From contig JAPSLM010000004.1 in the NCBI GenBank assembly GCA_031180825.1, positions 211,219-275,218 on the forward strand: a stretch of 64,000 nucleotides of DNA, given 5' to 3'. Shown piece after piece: positions 63,826 through 64,000 of this stretch. Both the position numbers and the translations under genes were made by a program. The DNA comes from Paenibacillus sp. (GTDB lineage Bacteria; Bacillota; Bacilli; Paenibacillales; NBRC-103111). The notes below the pieces were generated by a model. The model was not told the origin of the DNA, did not search any database, and was given only the letters and a program-made list of their open reading frames with translations. Position 1 is the stretch's first letter; each line of letters opens with the position of its first letter.

Positions 63826-64000
63826 CTAGGCTTTGGCCGGGGCAGCGCCTTTCAGCGGCACTGTCCAGACGGCAGAGTCGATCCACGAGCGGTCGGAAAA
63901 TTCCCGTCCTTTGACGACGACCTTGTCTTGGTAAACCTGCACGTACATGCCTTGCGACGGGGATTTGGCTTTCCCGTTGGCTTTCGGGCGCGTTTTACCG
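63826..64000 (-). CDS. 3' end of an unknown gene at the window edge
   Basis: On the minus strand an open frame enters at 64000 and ends with TAG at 63828-63826. Visible residues include SPSQGMYVQVYQDKVVVKGREFSD, then SWIDSAVWTVPLKG. The strand-like pattern suggests the last beta-strands of a folded domain, perhaps a secreted or phosphatase-like protein, but no family can be named from under 60 residues. Confidence 0.55.
   Translation of the reverse strand, partial: GKTRPKANGKAKSPSQGMYVQVYQDKVVVKGREFSDRSWIDSAVWTVPLKGAAPAKA

Overview
The window looks like a chromosomal segment of a spore-forming Bacillota close to Paenibacillus or Cohnella. The basis is the gene content and order: bofC-ruvABC-queA-tgt-yajC-spoVB-comN-secDF-recJ-apt-relA-dtd-hemZ-hisS-aspS-tcdA-rarA, then cymR-iscS-yrrI-alaS-ireB-ruvX-DUF1292-mltG-trhP1-trhP2-pbpI. 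This matches the yrb/yrv/yrr block of Bacillus subtilis. The base composition is moderately GC-rich and TTG/GTG starts are common. RuvC is present and SecD and SecF are separate genes, both unlike B. subtilis. No rRNA, tRNA, CRISPR array or complete insertion sequence was seen.

Layout. 1-3.2 kb: 3' part of a repeat-rich SafA-like coat protein, signal peptidase I, BofC. 3.4-10.6 kb: ruvCAB, a SPOR/SpoIID-like secreted protein, queA, tgt, yajC. 10.6-14.3 kb: small membrane proteins, SpoVB, ComN-like regulator. 14.3-20.6 kb: secD, secF, CDF transporter, recJ, apt. 20.7-22.4 kb: a tiny KHKSYD-repeat protein followed by a CotH-family kinase. 22.4-32.8 kb: relA, dtd, a small ORF, hemZ, an anchored FAD oxidoreductase, and a T-box-controlled hisS-aspS operon. 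32.8-41.9 kb: tcdA, two unknowns, rarA, a sensor-domain protein, a CNNM/HlyC-type protein, YhbD-like regulator plus bactofilin, and an orphan solute-binding lipoprotein. 41.9-48.7 kb: mnmA (minus strand) divergent from cymR-iscS-PRC-zinc ribbon, AI-2E-type permease, ArsB/NhaD-type transporter with a structured leader. 48.7-56.9 kb: T-box-alaS, ireB, a 224-bp structured element, ruvX, two DUF1292 genes, mltG, trhP1/trhP2. 57-64 kb: chemoreceptor, PbpI-type PBP, sporulation-type histidine kinase, UDP-sugar epimerase, and the end of an unknown minus-strand gene.

Functional themes are sporulation (SafA-like, BofC, SpoVB, CotH with a CotG-like partner, histidine kinase, PBP), tRNA synthesis and modification (queA, tgt, dtd, hisS, aspS, alaS, tcdA, mnmA, trhP), Holliday junction and fork repair (ruvABC, recJ, rarA, ruvX), and cell envelope (secDF, yajC, lepB, mltG).

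The items most worth a second look are the CotG-like/CotH pair, the 224-bp multi-helix element between ireB and ruvX (with a short hairpin at 10.15 kb sharing its end sequences), the attenuator-like leader before the ArsB/NhaD transporter, a promoter-terminator micro-transcript before rarA, and a MerR-style dyad inside the yhbD-like promoter. Positions of start codons were re-chosen from ribosome binding sites where the ORF track extends too far. All structures were folded by eye.
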